Positions 63,651-64,000 of a stretch of DNA of 64,000 nt are shown here, one piece after another. Below the pieces are notes generated by a model, which was not told the origin of the DNA, searched no databases, and saw only the letters and a list, made by a program, of their open reading frames with translations. Made by a program: the position numbers and the translations under genes. Numbering within the stretch: the first letter of the stretch is position 1; every line of letters starts with the position of its first letter. The stretch is from Pseudomonas sp. UYIF39 (lineage in GTDB: Bacteria > Pseudomonadota > Gammaproteobacteria > Pseudomonadales > Pseudomonadaceae), in NCBI RefSeq assembly GCF_029963765.1, contig NZ_JALBYU010000017.1, positions 1 through 64,000 of the forward strand, written 5' to 3'.

Positions 63651-64000
63651 ATGCTCAAGCCTCGCTCCCCCCTGAAAATCAAAAAATCCGTCATTTTCGC
63701 TTTGGTGCTGCGTGAAGCGCGTTCGCGTTTTGGTGATCGCCGTATGGGCGCTACCTGGACGCTGATCGAGCCGATTTGCCACTTGCTGATTCTCAGCGTG
63801 CTGTTTGCCCTGATTCGTGGACGCACCGTGGTCGGCATCGACTTCCCGGTCTTTGTATTGGTTGGCCTTGCGCCCTTCCTGCTGTTTCGCAACACCGCCA
63901 TGCGACTGATGAACAGCCCCAAGGAAAACCGCGCGCTGTTTGCCTATAAACAGATCAAGCCCCTCGACACCTATGTGGCGCGCGTGCTGGTGGAGTTCTG
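63651..64000 (+). CDS. Polysaccharide ABC-2 transporter permease, KpsM/Wzm type (partial at the window end)
   Basis: The first 116 codons are present. The protein starts MLKPRSPLKIKKSVIFALVLREARSRFG in part and continues with GDRRMGATWTLIEPICHLLILS, TM1 ILSVLFALIRG and TM2 FPVFVLVGLAPFLLFRNTAMRLMNSP. This is the ABC-2 fold of capsule and O-antigen exporters, including the amphipathic R-x-R-x(R/G) start and the MG(A/L)xW motif. It would partner a KpsT/Wzt ATPase, expected next, to move an undecaprenyl- or phospholipid-linked glycan across the inner membrane. GGTAAAAA precedes the ATG, so the ribosome site is weak. Confidence 0.85.
   Translation, partial: MLKPRSPLKIKKSVIFALVLREARSRFGDRRMGATWTLIEPICHLLILSVLFALIRGRTVVGIDFPVFVLVGLAPFLLFRNTAMRLMNSPKENRALFAYKQIKPLDTYVARVLVEF

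Overview
The window is a chromosome segment of a fluorescens-group Pseudomonas. Protein sequences are pseudomonad throughout. Gene order follows blocks known from P. aeruginosa PAO1: dusA-tal-rssC-rssB-mlaA-queF-cupredoxin-copRS; lolCDE-PilZ-glpQ-like-sthA-apbE; gap-mfd-csiV-like; MTI phosphorylase-nagZ-psrA-lexA-sulA-topA-fadAB-usp-uup-slt; tusA-rlmM-acnA. Typical fluorescens-group REP/REPIN repeats lie between genes. The synteny statements come from memory of PAO1; no search was run.

Positions 1-3026 are accessory: the end of an IS21-type insertion sequence, an unrecognised phage-like gene, two tandem small helix-turn-helix genes behind a palindrome, and a tyrosine integrase pointing away from dusA. 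The first codons of dusA look supplied by the element, so this is the dusA-side end of a dusA-integrated island whose other end lies left of the window.

Positions 3027-20074 are core: tRNA dihydrouridylation (dusA), transaldolase, a PP2C/STAS partner-switching pair (rssB-rssC), outer-membrane lipid homeostasis (mlaA), a degenerate PhnX-like protein, queuosine synthesis (queF), a copper-response block (cupredoxin, copR, copS), lipoprotein export (lolC-lolD-lolE), a PilZ protein, a glycerophosphodiesterase, soluble transhydrogenase and ApbE.

Positions 20184-26231 hold the most distinctive locus: four tightly packed genes for an HlyD-type periplasmic adaptor, a secreted six-hairpin-like protein, a cellulose-synthase-like glycosyltransferase with a C-terminal PilZ domain, and a NodT/TolC-type outer-membrane lipoprotein. 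Together they look like a polysaccharide synthesis and export machine. It sits where PAO1 carries the nqr genes, leaving apbE without its usual neighbours.

Positions 26712-54474 are housekeeping: a long GAPDH, Mfd, a SWIM/SNF2 helicase, purine salvage and NagZ, PsrA with its own operators, LexA-SulA with two SOS boxes, topoisomerase I, the FadBA beta-oxidation complex, a universal stress protein, Uup, Slt and an MsbA-like ABC exporter. Positions 54735-63260 hold a 59-residue conserved small protein, pdxB, a frameshifted MATE pump, tusA, rlmM, acnA and a CPBP-family membrane protein. The window ends inside a KpsM/Wzm-type polysaccharide ABC permease, probably the first gene of a surface-polysaccharide cluster. 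No rRNA, tRNA or CRISPR array was found.
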